From positions 1,054,001 through 1,118,000 of the forward strand of contig CM065882.1 of the NCBI GenBank assembly GCA_033439255.1: a stretch of DNA of 64,000 bases, given 5' to 3'. The notes under the pieces are model-generated. The model had not been told where the DNA came from. It saw only the letters and a program-made list of their open reading frames with translations, and did not search any database. Below are positions 32,741 through 45,201 of this stretch, one piece after another. Made by a program: the position numbers and the translations under genes. The DNA is from Hericium rajendrae. Taxonomy: Eukaryota; Basidiomycota; Agaricomycetes; Russulales; Hericiaceae. Position 1 is the first letter of the stretch. Every line of letters starts with the position of its first letter.

Positions 32741-33672
32741 GATTTATCTCAATTAGTTTTTGTCGAAAGCCCTATGTAATTGCTTTTCAATAAGCTCTTA
32801 TGCATTATATTGTACTATTTTGACCATAGTTTCACTGGATGTAATCTGTGACCTTAGTCTACTAATCTAGAGGAAGTTTACAGCTAAAGGTGATCTACTT
32901 GAACCTTGAGTTTGTAATAACTTTGTCAATCACTTTCTATATCAGCAAATGCCTAGTACATGAATTGGAGCAATTTTTAGTTTACTTTGATTTATCAAAA
33001 ACCTTCAAAACTTTTTATTTGACCTGCAAGACATCTGACAATATCTAATTGTATCTGCATGACCTATAGCAGTTGCATCAGATACTAACATGCCTTGCAA
33101 GTTGGCACCTACACTTGTTAATTTTTGATTATTCTGCTTGATTTGATATTGAGCTAAAATTTAAATGTAAGTTGATATCTGACTATGTCTGAGAGATTAC
33201 ACCTGTCTGGCTAAACTGACAAAAAAAATTAATCTGATAAACATTCAGAATCTGAAAAATATTCAAAATCTGACTGTGTCAAGATTATACCCTGCCTGAT
33301 CTGTCTGACAACAAAAAATCTGAAAGATATCCAAAATCTGACTGTGTCTGAGAGACTACACCCTGCCTGGCTGACCTGACAAGAAAAAAAAATCTGATTA
33401 ACATCCAAAATCTGGAGAACATCCAAAATCTGAACATCATTTAAAATCTGACTGTGTCTGGGAGACTACACCCTGCCTGATCTGTCTGACAGTAGAATAT
33501 ATTTCAAATCTGATTAGGTCTGAGTGTAAATACATATCTGATAAAATCTGACTCTACCTGACTTGCCTGATTTTGTTTGTGGCCAGGAATGAACAATCTG
33601 TCAGGTATATAAGGTGATCAGATAAGATCAGACAGAATAAGTTCCAGCAGAAAGTTTGTAAGAGTACTGATG
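32741..33672. repeat. TCTGA-rich subterminal half of the 3.26-kb element
   Basis: Repeats of ATCTGACTGTGTCTGAGAGA and CACCCTGCCTGRYCTGTCTGA at about 90-bp intervals (33180, 33265, 33345, 33450). A decayed 401-bp-type CATCAG fragment appears near 33000-33090 (CCTTCAAAACTTTTTATTTG). No gene. Confidence 0.6.
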
Positions 33673-34701
33673 TATGCTCAGTATGTAATAAATATGTTAT
33701 ATGTAATTGTTGAAAACTAACATGCATAATTCACCTTATGGCACAATCTCTTGCTTCTTTGTATTCCTTCTTCATTGTCATCTTCTCTGGTCCTTTTTTT
33801 TTTTCCTTTGTCTGATGTTTTTTGCTTATATGGAGAAATAAGTGCATCTGCTACAGATTGTATTTTCTTGTTTATGTTGGAACGTGTTTTCAAACTGCCA
33901 ACAGAAAAGTGCTTAGGTTTGTGTAGTTTTGCTATTACAAAGATAAAATGTTGAGCAATTAGTCTTGGCTAATGCACCATAAGTTAATTACTACCTGGCT
34001 TGGATCTTGTATAGGCCTTTGTCTTTCCTATATAAAAGATAATTTAGTTGAATCTCTTTTATATCAAAAAAATGTAAACACACCTCCCAAATAACTACCA
34101 TCTAACACCTGAGACTCTAATGGATTATCTGGATCAATGAATAGCTTTGGGAAAGACTTGTGATTGCTGGGCATAAGATTGTAGTTTTGAATTAACCATT
34201 CTTTCCATCTTTTCAGGACAGGATGTCTTGGATCTTCTACCACTTCTTGGCCATTTGTAGCGGATGGAACCACAGTGATAGGAATAGTATCAATGTTATC
34301 GATATGCACTGCAACTTGACCAGGTGCTAGAGCCCAAGTTTTTGCAACATATCGATGAGATGAATTTGAATCTGCTGATTTGATGCTAAAAGCAGAGACA
34401 AACTTGTCAACATCAATTTGAACCTATAGAGTGAAATATCAATAATCAACAAAATAATCAAGTAAGAACAACAAACTTGAAGCTTGGGCCAGATCTGTGC
34501 ACATATGAAAATACACAACAACAGAAGATGTCGTACAATAAAATCAAGTAAGGAGTCAGGCTGCATGATGATGTGTCCATCTCTAGCCCAGCTACCCTTG
34601 CCAGCATTGACGGGATTATCTGTAGTGTCACTTCTATCCTCTGGACTACATTTACAAAGATAAATCAATATATATAGCTTTAATATTACAAGTAGAACTC
34701 A

Positions 34702-35160
34702 CTAATATCTAACCTCAGGACCTAAAGGTAAAAAGCCTTCCTTTGATGATTTTGAGGACCAAGCGCACAAAGGTAAGATGCCTTTCATATCATACAAGAT
34801 ATCATTTGGATAACCAATAGCATTGAGGCAAACTGTAATCTTCAAGGCCGATGTTGATGTTCCTAAAGGAGCCTTTGGAGAAGTACCACCATACATAAGC
34901 AAGCCTGAAAAATAACAAGCCAAAGTATCCTCTAGCACGATGAAAACACCAAGCTCTAGCAAGTGAAAGCGACCAGGATCGTATCCATTTTTAGGATACT
35001 TGGAATGAGAAACCATAACAGTAAAAGCTCCAAGGGCATCATATCCATCTTTATGTTTGCCACCATAATGACCAAGGATAGATGCAAGATCCACATCTAT
35101 GTAGATATTAGTTTTGAATCTTTGTTATATTCATTTTAATTTTACTAACCTGCTTCAGAA
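34702..35160 (-). pseudogene. TET/JBP-type dioxygenase domain exon
   Basis: The best-preserved exon of the surrounding gene. Family members oxidise 5-methylcytosine (TET) or thymine (JBP) using iron and 2-oxoglutarate. The H-x-D pair is present (GGKHKDG), and so is the PGRFHLLELG strand, but the usual distal His in FSGLxxHGGTPP is Tyr (LLMYGGTSP), and the basic residue that binds 2-oxoglutarate is not evident in ALKITVCLN. It is likely inactive as an oxygenase. Confidence 0.6.
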
Positions 35161-36746
35161 GTAGTGGCATTTGAGATATTTACTTGCATGGCTTGGGTCA
35201 TAAAATTGTCTGACGATCCAATTTTAGGAAAAGGATGCAAGTCTGCAAAAGACTGAACATAATTTTGTATGCCTGACAAGCATTTATAGCCCTCTGAAAA
35301 CAAGCCAGTAGTTGCCTATACAGCTTTAGCCAAATTGATATCAGAAAGATCTTATAAATCTACATCCAATAGTTCTTTAGACATCTTCTGTGCATCTGTC
35401 AACTCTCCACCTTTCTCTAACTTGCCATTTTTTGAAGACGCAAAAAGATGTGGTGGCTTTTGATGGGTTGGTCCAATCTGATATGTTCTACCAGATTTGT
35501 CTGGCAGGATACCAGTATGCTCACAAGCAGTACCACCCATTAACGTTTTAGAATCCGAATCCCAAATAGGCATTGATGCTGTACTCTCCTCCTCTTCTCC
35601 AAGAGCATTTTTCAATGCCTGTTGCAAATGTTTCATTTTTTCTGAAAAGAAAAATTTTCTATCACATAAAGTTCTTGAATTAGTATAGTGATACCAAGCT
35701 AAAAAGTTTAAACAACATACCCTGCTATCATGGTTCCCTGAAAAAGATCCTTCTTGCCTGTCACATCTCCATCTTGTTGCAATTGTACAAACACCATGTC
35801 ACTAGAATTCAACTGAATCAAGCCTGACAAATATTATTTCTATTAGTAGCTGTATAAAAATGTGAGCAAAATACTCATCTTTCATCTCTCTCAAGGTACC
35901 TCGAGGTACTCCAACCCGAGCTGCATACTCCGCATTTTTCTGCTTGCCTGCTGAACTTGTATCCACTATGCACACATATGTTGTACCATCCTTGAATGTA
36001 TTGTACAAAGGATCATTGCTATTCAAAAAGTTCTTTGCATGCAGAGGATGATCTGGCCGTATGCCAATAGGAGGAAGTTCAGAATCCCGACCATGTAATT
36101 GTAATGATTTTAGATCATTTGGTAGAGTTTGAGAAGTCATAACTATATTTATTATAATTTATATCAATCCTAGTACTTGCAAACAATATGAGAGAAGTTG
36201 ACTTACTATAAAAAAAAGCACTAAAAATGTCAAATTGAAATATTTTTATTGTTGTTGTTGAAAAGTAACTATTTATTGCTCTATCTTTAGCTTTAGGCCC
36301 ATATGGATAGACCAATTAGATTCACTCCAAAAAAAATCATTTAAAAAGAAGTACCTACCCCGTACCGAACTGACTGAACTGCTCAAACCCCACAAAAAGC
36401 TCCAAAGATGCCACCAATGTTAGGGGTCGACTCTTTGCTATTGAGACCTCTGTCTATAATAACATTAGCATATACATATACATATGATATAAGGAAAATA
36501 TAGCTTACTATCAAGATAAATGGCTAAAAGGAAGCACTCAGCTCCGACAGTATACCAAAAGTACTCAAAATGCCGGTGAATTGAAAATCCACACTCGGAT
36601 TGCTAAAGATAGTAGGTATTATGATTTATTTTAGCCATTTTATACATCTATACAAAGATTATAAGAATAATTACGATTCCTTAGAATTGTTTACTCTATA
36701 CTGGGTTTTCCTATCGAAAATGACACCAAAATGACCACTACCCCCA

Positions 36747-36830
36747 TTTGGCAGTCAGCTTATCTAATTGCAAGATTACTGATCTGATGAGTTTGCAGGT
36801 TCAACTCCAGGTCTGGCCAGACTTTTAATT
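36747..36830 (+). repeat. tRNA-like block
   Basis: TTTGGCAGTCAGC as A-box-like and GGTTCAACTCC as B-box-like sequence, as at 12377. Not a credible tRNA fold. Confidence 0.4.
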
Positions 36831-38236
36831 ACATTTGATTTAATGTAACTTGATCAGTTCTCAACCAATTCACCTGTTCTCAAATGCATCTGGATCTACT
36901 CATTTATCGCTTTCTGATTGTATTTTTTGCATCCTGATCCATGCAGAACTCACAGAGTGAAATGAATTCCTACATTTTCCCCCTACAATATTTGAACTTG
37001 AGCTAACTTAGTCAATTCTCCTCCGATTTACTCATTCTCAAGTGCGTATAGATCCACTTATTTATAGATTTTCAGCCATATTTCATGTATCTGGATTGGT
37101 TAAGAACTCGCAGAATGTGAAGCATTTCTTTGTTTCCCCCCCTAAAATGTTTGAATTCTAGCTAAACTGGTCAGTTCTCTGCCGATTCACTTGTTCTCAA
37201 GTTTGTCTGGATCTATCAGAAAACCTGTCTCCAATACAGTTTACTGCTTATGGAAAGACAAAGCCAGTAAAGAGATATACAGCAAACAAAGTTAGATACT
37301 GTTTATTACTTAAATGAGCCAAAAATGCAATTTATCAGTAGCACTGGGTTCTGAGACTCTCAGTAATGTGATCCTACAGGACCTTATGTAGCTGAATGAA
37401 GTATTAGCATCTGCTTACATAAGCAAAACATGCATCCAAGAGTTAGCCTACTGTAAACAATGACTGTCTCATAGCTCTGCAACAAATGAATCAATCAACA
37501 AGCAGTAATCTGGGTTGGAACATACTATATAGCAGCTTTGCAAAACAATTTAGAATGCAAAAATCAGATCACAGAAAGTGAAGATATGATCCAGTATATC
37601 TGCCACATCATCAATCAGTCATACCCCTATATCTTGGTTACCAGTGGTGCTATTATGACTTACAAGATATTATCTAAAAGCAGCTACAAATCTGCTTTCA
37701 ACGAGCCCTTATCCACTTTCATTGGTGCAGTATTGATAGAGCTAAAATGAAATTAGTCTGCCACATCAGCAAGTGAGATACATACAGGATGACCACTACA
37801 GCCATCGGGTAGACATCCTCTTCACCCACCCACATCGAGGGGAGGAGAAGTAGTCTGAAAGTGTTACAGCCACTGGTAGAGGGACCACTGGCTTCAACAA
37901 CTGTCTGAAGAAAAGGCTAGCAGGGAGATGTTGCACTTCAAAACCGAGTTTTGCTTATGTAAGCAATGCCTTAACGGCTGTTAAGGTGTTTGCTCAGGTT
38001 CAATTCCACCTTTGACCATTTTGTTTTTTCTTGTGTTTCAATTTATAATAAATGTGTTTAATGCTTGACAAGTAAAACTTATGTGTATTGATATATTACA
38101 TGTAGAATCAACTTTTACACTCAAAAACATTGAATTAAATGTTTAAAAAAGTCAATTTTGTATGTCCAAAAAATGAGTTTTCTTTGTACTAAACTTTCAA
38201 CCAATGATGCTATGACTCTGATAATAGTGTTATATA

Positions 38237-38646
38237 CATCAGGAACCTTGACAATTTTCTGATTGACCTGTAGTGTCTAACAGTGTCTGACAGTATCTGA
38301 TAGAGCTCATAGAGTCTGATCTGTCTGCAGTCACTTTTCAAATGATCACATCTGATTTAGCTTATACATTTAAAAGTGGACACCTATTGTTCACTATAGG
38401 AGTTATCCATCTCTAATTATATATTATAATAGAATTTCTAATATTTGATATTTTCACAAATCTGAGAGCATTCTGAGCAATCTCTACAGCGTCTGCATGT
38501 CCATTTAGCTGATAGTGTCTGATAGAGTCTGATGCTGTCTGATTTAACTAACAGCTATCTGATACTATCTGATGCATCTGATTTGACTTGCACGAGTACT
38601 GTCAGACACTGTCAGACCCATCAGAAAATTGTCAAGGTTCCTGATG
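38237..38646. mobile_element. CATCAG element, 410-bp subfamily
   Basis: CATCAGGAACCTTGACAATT to its inverse, with TA at 38235-38236 and 38647-38648. TCTGA/TCAGA-rich, no ORF. Confidence 0.87.
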
Positions 38647-38967
38647 TAGTATATATAACTTAACAGTGTAGCAGCATATATGAGCATAGATGTGCAGCCA
38701 TCTCAAAAATGTAAAATCTACATAGCTGCTAGCCAACGCTATGCCTAGTTTCATAGTGCTATAGCTGCTATGTAGTTGAGCCACAATTTATAATCAATCT
38801 GACTAATAAGACTTTACTCATTTATGCACTATTCTAAATATAACTAACAATTGAAAAAAATCATCTTGTTATGTGAAGCATCACCCCTCTTCTTTCAAGT
38901 TAAATGTAACTAATAAAAAAAAAAGGAATCGTCTTGCCGTGTGAAGCATCGGCCCATTTTTCCCAAG

Positions 38968-39280
38968 TTAGACTCACCGCTAAAGAAAACCACGAAGAAG
39001 ACGAGATTTGAACACTGTTGTCGAGATGACGGGAAGAAGTAAGGAGCCTGGCAGCAAGCACCCACTAAATACCTGCAGCGTCCGCAGCACGGGCAAAATG
39101 ACGTACTCCCGTCCCATGACATCACCAGGGGGACGGCAGTACATCATTTCGCCCATGCTGCAGATTACATAAGGCCCGATCATGATTTCCAGCGCAAGTC
39201 CTCTCTCTTGCTCTTTCTCTGGTAAGTACTCATTCTTCTCACAGAGTTGGGGCTTGGTGGAACGTCGGGAGGGTTTGCGG
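38968..39280. repeat. GC-rich mosaic with a stand-alone 90-bp palindrome
   Basis: A diverged palindrome (CCGCAGCACGGGCAAAATGA..., 39083-39172) sits between two pieces of unidentified DNA. The minus strand of 38980-39080 is open (SRLLRGFL) with donor-like GGTGAGTC, and the plus strand near 39182-39290 also has exon-like sequence with GTAAGT and GTGAGT. These could be captured exons, but I recognise neither. Confidence 0.4.
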
Positions 39281-39600
39281 AGCACTCAGGTGAGTAATAA
39301 AAGTTCTCATTTCAATCTATTTACTAATGATGAGCACCAACTCACTCGTTTCGAGCAAGTTGGTGCTCGTTTGAATCCCATCCCTTCTCTCCCCCTCCAA
39401 CCTCATCCATTGCCCCCCGGGGCTTGCGTGCCGGGCCCAACGGCCTGATTGAGGTCCAACGACCTTGCAAATGGCTCAACCGTGCTCCGTTCCAGCCCAA
39501 CGGCCTCACTTCCGGCCCCGGGGCTTCGAGCACTGCCCAGGGCAGTTGCAGCTGGCGTTTTGCCAGCTGCGTAAGGTGCATAGCTCTTCCACGTCATACA
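39281..39600. repeat. GC-rich stretch with short hairpins
   Basis: Hairpins: GAGCACCAACT...AGTTGGTGCTC (39331-39368) and GCAGCTGGCG-TTT-TGCCAGCTGC (39549-39570). Several CCCAACGGCCT repeats. Open frames on both strands follow from composition; no gene recognised. Confidence 0.45.
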
Positions 39601-40230
39601 GATGCAGAAATGTCGCTGTTTGGCGGCATTTTTGCATTTGCATGATCCGGGTCAGGTTTTGCACGGTGCGGGTAGCTCTCGCATGCCATGCAGGGCCAGA
39701 AATGTCACCTTTTGGTGATGTTTCTGGCTGTGCATGACACGTTTTGTGTCCAGGGCATGTGGGTAGCACCCACACGTCATACAGGCCCTAAATCATGACT
39801 GTTTGGTCACATTTTTGAATCTGTACGACCCAGACTTCTTGTGCACGGTGCGGGTAGCTCCCACATGCCATGCAGGGCCAGAAACGTCACCATTCGGTGA
39901 CATTTCTGGCTGTGCATGACACATTTCATGTCCAGGGCATGTGGGTAGCACCCACACGTCGTACAGGCCCTAAATTGCGACCATTTGGTCACAATTTTGG
40001 GTCTGTACGACTCAGACTTCTTGTGCACGGTGCGGGTAACTCTCACATGCCGTGCAGGGCCAGAAACGTCACCGTTCGGTGATGTTTCTAGCCCTGTGTG
40101 ACAGGTTCATGTCCAGGACGTGTGGGTGTAACCCACACGTCGTACAGACCCTAAATCGCGACCATTTGGTCATGATTTTGGGTCCGTATGACCCGGACTT
40201 GTTCTTCATGGTACAGGGATAGAAACGTCA
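39601..40230. repeat. 182-bp satellite built of short palindromes, about 3.4 copies
   Basis: GCACGGTGCGGGTA occurs at 39661, 39843 and 40025, exactly 182 bp apart, and decays near 40207. Each unit contains four inverted repeats of 18-28 bp, for example GAAACGTCACC-ATTC-GGTGACATTTC, ATGTGGGTAGCACCCACA and TGCGACCATTTGGTCACA. GC content is well above the surroundings. Confidence 0.85.
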
Positions 40231-42104
40231 CCGTGTCAATCCTCCAACCAAAGAGGACTTGAAGGCTTTAGTTTTGGCAGATTAGGTTGTCGAAGACAAG
40301 TTGTCAGACGTGTATGAGGTAATGTTGTACTCTTTATTTGAGTTCCGATGTTGTGTATTAAATATATTCTAAAAATTTCTGACTCATATGGATGACTGGA
40401 GAAAGGAACAGTTCTATAATTTGCCTCCTCCTCAGAAAGGAAACCTGTGAAAGCTCCTGGTCGAAGGCGGTCAAAATCTAAACAATGAGCAGGACCGCCA
40501 AGCTATTTTTCATGCCGTTCTTAATATTGGTTCCAATCATCTTCCTCTGATTACCAACATCATTGCTTGCTATCAGATTGTAGATGTCATCTGCAAGATT
40601 TATGATCTGTCACCTGCTCGAGGCCACAAGCAATTACATCTGCCTCAAGTTAATGCATATAAGCAGCTTGTGCAGAAGGCAGGTATTCTGAAAGGGGTAT
40701 GTGGTTATACTCAGTGATCTGATATATCCAAGGTTGTGGAAGATCTGAAGTCATGGTCTAGTATTATGGAGAAGGCATACCATGCATTTCATAAAGACCA
40801 GGACCAATTGCTCCTTTTAGAGACAGAGGCCACTACATCAAGTGACAGTATCATTCTTACACCTAGTAAAGTGCTTGAAAGCTACTGGACTTCTACAACC
40901 TGAGATGATGAAGCTGCGGCCAAGATCACAAGTACACTTGTGTGGGGTGTGGTGAAGAAAGACAAAGACAATCTAGTTTTTTCTATAATTCAGCACTTTG
41001 AAGTGGCAGCTGCTGGTCTACAAGCCATGATGAAGGTAATAAAGCTCAAATGTTGTATGTCTTGACAAATTAATAATCTTACTTCAGACAGCTATATTTA
41101 TCACAGATGAGGATACATTTTGGAAAGAGCTTTTTATGTGAGTCATAGTATTTATACTTAATTTATTATTTGTTCTGACCGTGATCTTGCTATAGAGATG
41201 CAAACTTATCGGATGAAGACATTGCAAAAATAGAAACTCTCAGATGTCCTAAATTTCTATCACCTATTCTCCTTTGCCTATCACTCTCTCCAATTGTGCT
41301 ATTCTTGGGACGATCATTGTATACAGATGCTTGTAGTCGTGCTGTATATCTACAGGTATGTTTAATATATCTATATCATTTTATCTGTTAACAATTTTAT
41401 ATGCATATGTTCTAGGTCTTCATTCTTTTAGGCAATGTTCAGCGAGCACCAAATCTGATCAAGTTTGAACGAATGATATGGATCACTCTGTTTGCTATTG
41501 CATGAGGTGCACCTGCTAGCATGCATGTACCTCAACTTCTTTCCTTTTGGAAAGTCCATTTTTCTCAGAAGGCAGAGGTGGCTGATGAGAGTAGCTGGTT
41601 CCAAGAGCCTGGATATGGTAGGAATTTTGAACATCACTTGTAAATTGGTTTTTACTAATATATTTTTAGAACGAGCAGAAGAGCAGTCTGATAATGCTGC
41701 ATCTAATGATCAAGATGAAGATCAATTGGAAATAAATGTTGTTCTCAATGCAGAAACTCAACAATTGGTTCAGAGTTTGTCAGAAGATCACCAACAGACT
41801 GTGGCAGCAATTGTAGCTGGACTTAACCCTAGCAAGGTAAATCCAAATCCAATTGTGCAAGACCTTGTGGAAAGTTGGCAAAGCAAATCAAGTAAGTCAT
41901 TATTTGTTATATATTTAATCTAATCAATCAATTCAAATGTGTGCAGGTGATGAAGAGGATGAGGATGAGGATGAGGATGATGAAAGTAGCATTGATCAAG
42001 GTAAGTAAAAAAAATCAATTGATTCTTGGCTTGATAATCTAAAATCTAATATGAATATATTTTAGCTAAAACAAAAAAGTCATTAAGGCGGAAGAAAGAG
42101 GTGA

Positions 42105-42359
42105 AAAAATCAGTTTACATAGAGTTTGAAGATGAGGAAGATGAGAAGCAGCAGAAGCAGAAGCAGAAAAAAGAGAAAGAGAGAAAGGAGAAGGAAAAGA
42201 AGGAGAAGGAAAAGAAAGACAAGGAGAAGGAGAAGAAGGAGGAGAAAAAGGAAAAGGAGAAGAGGGAGAAGGAGAAGAAGGAAAAAGAGAAGAGAGAGAA
42301 AGAAGAGAAGGAGAAGGAGAAGAGAGAAAAAGAAGAGAAGGAAAAGAAGAGACAGGAAG
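42105..42359 (+). repeat. Lys/Glu-rich coding repeat of JmjC-like gene 1
   Basis: A purine-only GAGAAGGAAAAG microsatellite giving KEKEKK-type protein, as in gene 2 (46540-46700). Predicted as a long charged helix. It varies in length between the copies, as expected for a slippage-prone tract. Confidence 0.8.
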
Positions 42360-42564
42360 CATCAGGAAACTCCTCACTTTCCTGACTTTACTGTTATAGG
42401 TCTGATGTCACTGTTTTTGGTCTGATATTACTGTTTTTAGACTGCTTTCAGACATCTGGATCTGACATGTGTCTGAAAACTGTCTGAAAACAGTAACATC
42501 AGATCCAAATCAGTGATATCAGACCTACAACAGTAAAGCCAGGAAAGTGAGGAGTTTCCTGATG
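42360..42564. mobile_element. CATCAG element, 205 bp, in an exon of JmjC-like gene 1
   Basis: CATCAGGAAACTCCTCACTT to its inverse, with AG at 42358-42359 and 42565-42566. Removing it plus one AG gives CAG GAA GAA ATC, aligning with QEEI in copy 2. It is almost entirely one inverted repeat. Confidence 0.88.
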
Positions 42565-44620
42565 AGAAATCTAAGCTGAGGTAGACCCTAACAGGTTTAT
42601 CAGAAACATGGAAGGCAGAAAGGAAGGTACTGGTGCATGTAGGGAGGCCATTGAGGAACTCAAAGCTAAGGTGAACACACTACCCTTTCAGCTGGCTATA
42701 CCATCAGTAAGCTTCTCATATCAATATCTTTGGATGCATATAAAGAACTAATCTTGTTTTAGGAAATACCTGCATTGGATAACAAACCTGCTAAGGTAAA
42801 AATGCTAAATTTATGTGAAGATTTCTATGACTAACTTGTCTAATTTTGATCAGCTGCATTCTGAGCCTATCATGCTTCTTGCATATTGTGCAAAGAGTAA
42901 TGATATAGTTCATATTTCCTACAAACCTGTTATTATGGAGGATGAGGTGAGAGATCAGTATATATATATTTGCACTGAGATTCTGATACATATCATTTAA
43001 TAGGATGACTTTCAGATCAAGTTAGGCAACAAGTTAAAAACAGCTCTTGAATCTAGCTTGCAGCCTAATGGAAAGCCACGCATGTGTCAAGAATCTGCCA
43101 AGCAACATGAATATTCTGACAGAAATACTGGTTCTGCAGTCTATGTCACGTCCTGTGATAGTTTTGCAGAGCTAGACACCTCTATCATTCAAGATATCTT
43201 CTCTCACAGGCATATCTTAGTACATGGTCAGCCTAGTTCTAGAAGATGGGGTTGGAATGAGGAATCTATGGAAAGATTGGGTGATCTAGATCAGATCATT
43301 GAGATTCAGGGTAAGATCATACTTATATCATAGGACAGGTACTAACAAATGCTTATATAACAGACATGGCTCATAGATCTGGACAAAAAGCACAGGCACA
43401 GCTGAGGAAAGGCACAGGTCATGATATTCTTCAAGCAGGCATGGATCTAGAACTGCTTGCAGAAGATTTGCATGTCCAGTATGATAGCAAGGTCTTGAAT
43501 GGATTGGATAATCCTTGTCCAGAACCTTTGGCAGAAATGCCCAACTTCAGGTATGATTATAAATTTATGTGTGCTTATTTATCATATTGACTTGGAGATA
43601 TTTAGTGCTCTAGCTACTCATGAACTTGTGCTGCGACACTTTGAAGCTATCCTCCGACCTAAGCATCATAATAGGCCAACAACAGATCTATCCTGGGCCA
43701 CTGCAGCAACCAAGAGATCCATATCAGATTTTCATGAAGACACAGATGGCTTAGCTACAGCTTCAAAGCCACTAGTTGGCACCAAGCTCTGGATTTTGCT
43801 AACACCCAAAGATCCAAGCAAAGACAATATTGGCAACTTGAACACCTATCTGGACATTGAGAACTTTTCTGATCTTGATCTGAATAAGTATTATGTGGAG
43901 GGTATTCTTCTTCAGCCAGGTCAAACTTTGTAAGTAAAAATAATTTGCTTTGTGACTTTCAATTCTCACTTCTGACATTATTATAGATATCAGCGTGCTT
44001 GCACACCCCACTGGGTGTATGGAGTTGAGGCAACCCTTGTCTATGGGCGTCACTTCTATGCCCAGTCGTGCTTGGACCGTAGCTTCTTAGGACAAATTCA
44101 TTCTCAGATGGTGGGAACAATTCACAACAACACCTCTCATCTATCTGTTCGTCCTATACTAGCTGACTTCATGGCTTGGTGGGCTCATCTGTTGGACCAC
44201 CCCTCTCCTTGTGGTGAGTTCTATCTTACAATTTGATTTGTATTATTCTCTCTAAGTATATTGTAGCTGAGTATCCTGATATCAAAACTGTTCAAGGGAT
44301 GCACATCTTTTTAGCAGCTGTACATGCTGTCATCTTTGCTTCAAGCTTATCAGTTGTCAAGAACAATATACCTCGACCTGATGCTACAATTCAAGCCCAC
44401 AGATCTATCAATGGACTTGCTCTTACAAAGATGATCATGCATTATCTCAGTGAAGGCTGTCATGAGAATTCACTCAATCCCTTGGCATTCTTTACTGAGA
44501 GCAGCAAAAAGGTGGCTCAGGCTTGGATCTATTATAGAGAGCAGATTGAAAAGAGGCCAGATCTCCTGAAGGCTGTTGATCTCAAGATGTCTTCTTCTTC
44601 ATTATTTTCCTCTCTCTGCT

Positions 44621-45201
44621 CATCAGGAAGGTTGACAACTTTCTGATTGACCTGATAATTTCTAACCCTACTGACAGCTTCTGATTGACCTGATCCACCT
44701 GAAAGCAATCTTGAGAAGCAAATATCTGATCAGACTTTTACATTCAAGAAAAGACATTTATTGTCAGATATATAAGTTTTTAATCTCTAACTAATAGATA
44801 TATCAAAATCTTTGATATCTGAAATTTTTGAAAATCTGAGAGTGTCTGATTTCAAATCTGGAGGTCAAATATCAGTCAGATGGATCAGACAGTGTCAGAC
44901 ACCATCAGATGCTCTCAGACAGTTGCAGATAATTTTCAGATATTTGACCTCCAGATTTGAAAAAAATCTCAGATCAGACACTCTCAGATTTAGAAAATTT
45001 CAGATATCAGAGATTTTGTTATATCTATTAGTTAGAGATTACAAACTTATATATCTGACAATAAATGTCTTTACTTAAATGTAAAAGTTTGATCAGATAT
45101 TTGCCTGTTAAGATTGCTTTCAGGTGGATCAGGTCAATCAGGAGCTGTCAGTAGGGTTAGAAATTGTCAGGTCAATCAGAAAGTTATCAACCTTCCTGAT
45201 G
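44621..45201. mobile_element. CATCAG element, 581 bp, in an exon of JmjC-like gene 1
   Basis: Near-identical to the host parts of 28205-29188. Flanks CT and TT, consistent with a 2-bp duplication carrying one change. It splits FSSLC from LETFWTKKL, contiguous in copy 2 apart from a few residues. Confidence 0.85.

Larger units (their letters stand above)
30409..33672. mobile_element. 3.26-kb CATCAG element with splice-site array, in an intron of the TET/JBP-like gene
   Basis: TIRs CATCAGTACTCTTACAAACT and AGTTTGTAAGAGTACTGATG; TA at 30407-30408 and 33673-33674. Inside, from left to right: a short tandem repeat of about 20 bp (TCTGGCTCCAGATTTTATG, 30515-30690), an array of intron-like modules (30780-31690), a 306-bp tandem repeat (31820-32740), and TCTGA-rich subterminal DNA (33030-33650). 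It lies between a donor (GTGAATTATG, near 33735) and an acceptor (near 30404) of the host gene. No transposase ORF. Confidence 0.82.
27156..36640 (-). pseudogene. TET/JBP-like 2OG-Fe(II) dioxygenase gene with long C-terminal region, decayed
   Basis: Read right to left. N-terminal exons lie near 36640-35800 (RPDHPLHAKNF, YAARVGVPRGT) and 35636-35160 (ACEHTGILPDKSGRTYQIG). The catalytic domain is at 35094-34702: GHYGGKHKDGYDALGAFTVM, then PGRFHLLELGVFIVL and SGLLMYGGTSP. HKD is the proximal iron motif of fungal TET/JBP oxygenases; the distal HGGTxP position reads YGG, so one iron ligand is missing. A basic exon (about 33930-33735, KKKRTREDD), an acidic exon (30404-30165) and a long unrecognised region down to 27156 follow. 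Two transposons (28205-29188, 30409-33672) are inserted. Stops at 29524-29526 and 27597-27599 break the frame. That all exons belong to one gene is an inference from strand, spacing and splice sites. Confidence 0.6.
36671..38967 (+). mobile_element. Helitron-like element (complete, 2.3 kb), hosting a CATCAG element
   Basis: From TTACGATTCCTTAGAATTGT to the hairpin and TTTTTCCCAAG. Left flank A, right flank T, no duplication. A tRNA-like block lies near the left end (36747-36830). The body from 36840 to 38220 matches 53000-54376 closely. It contains the 410-bp CATCAG element at 38237. A second, degenerate copy of the right hairpin region (ATCATCTTGTTATGTGAAGC, 38862-38900) sits just inside the true end. 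It lies upstream of the TET/JBP-like gene. Confidence 0.8.
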
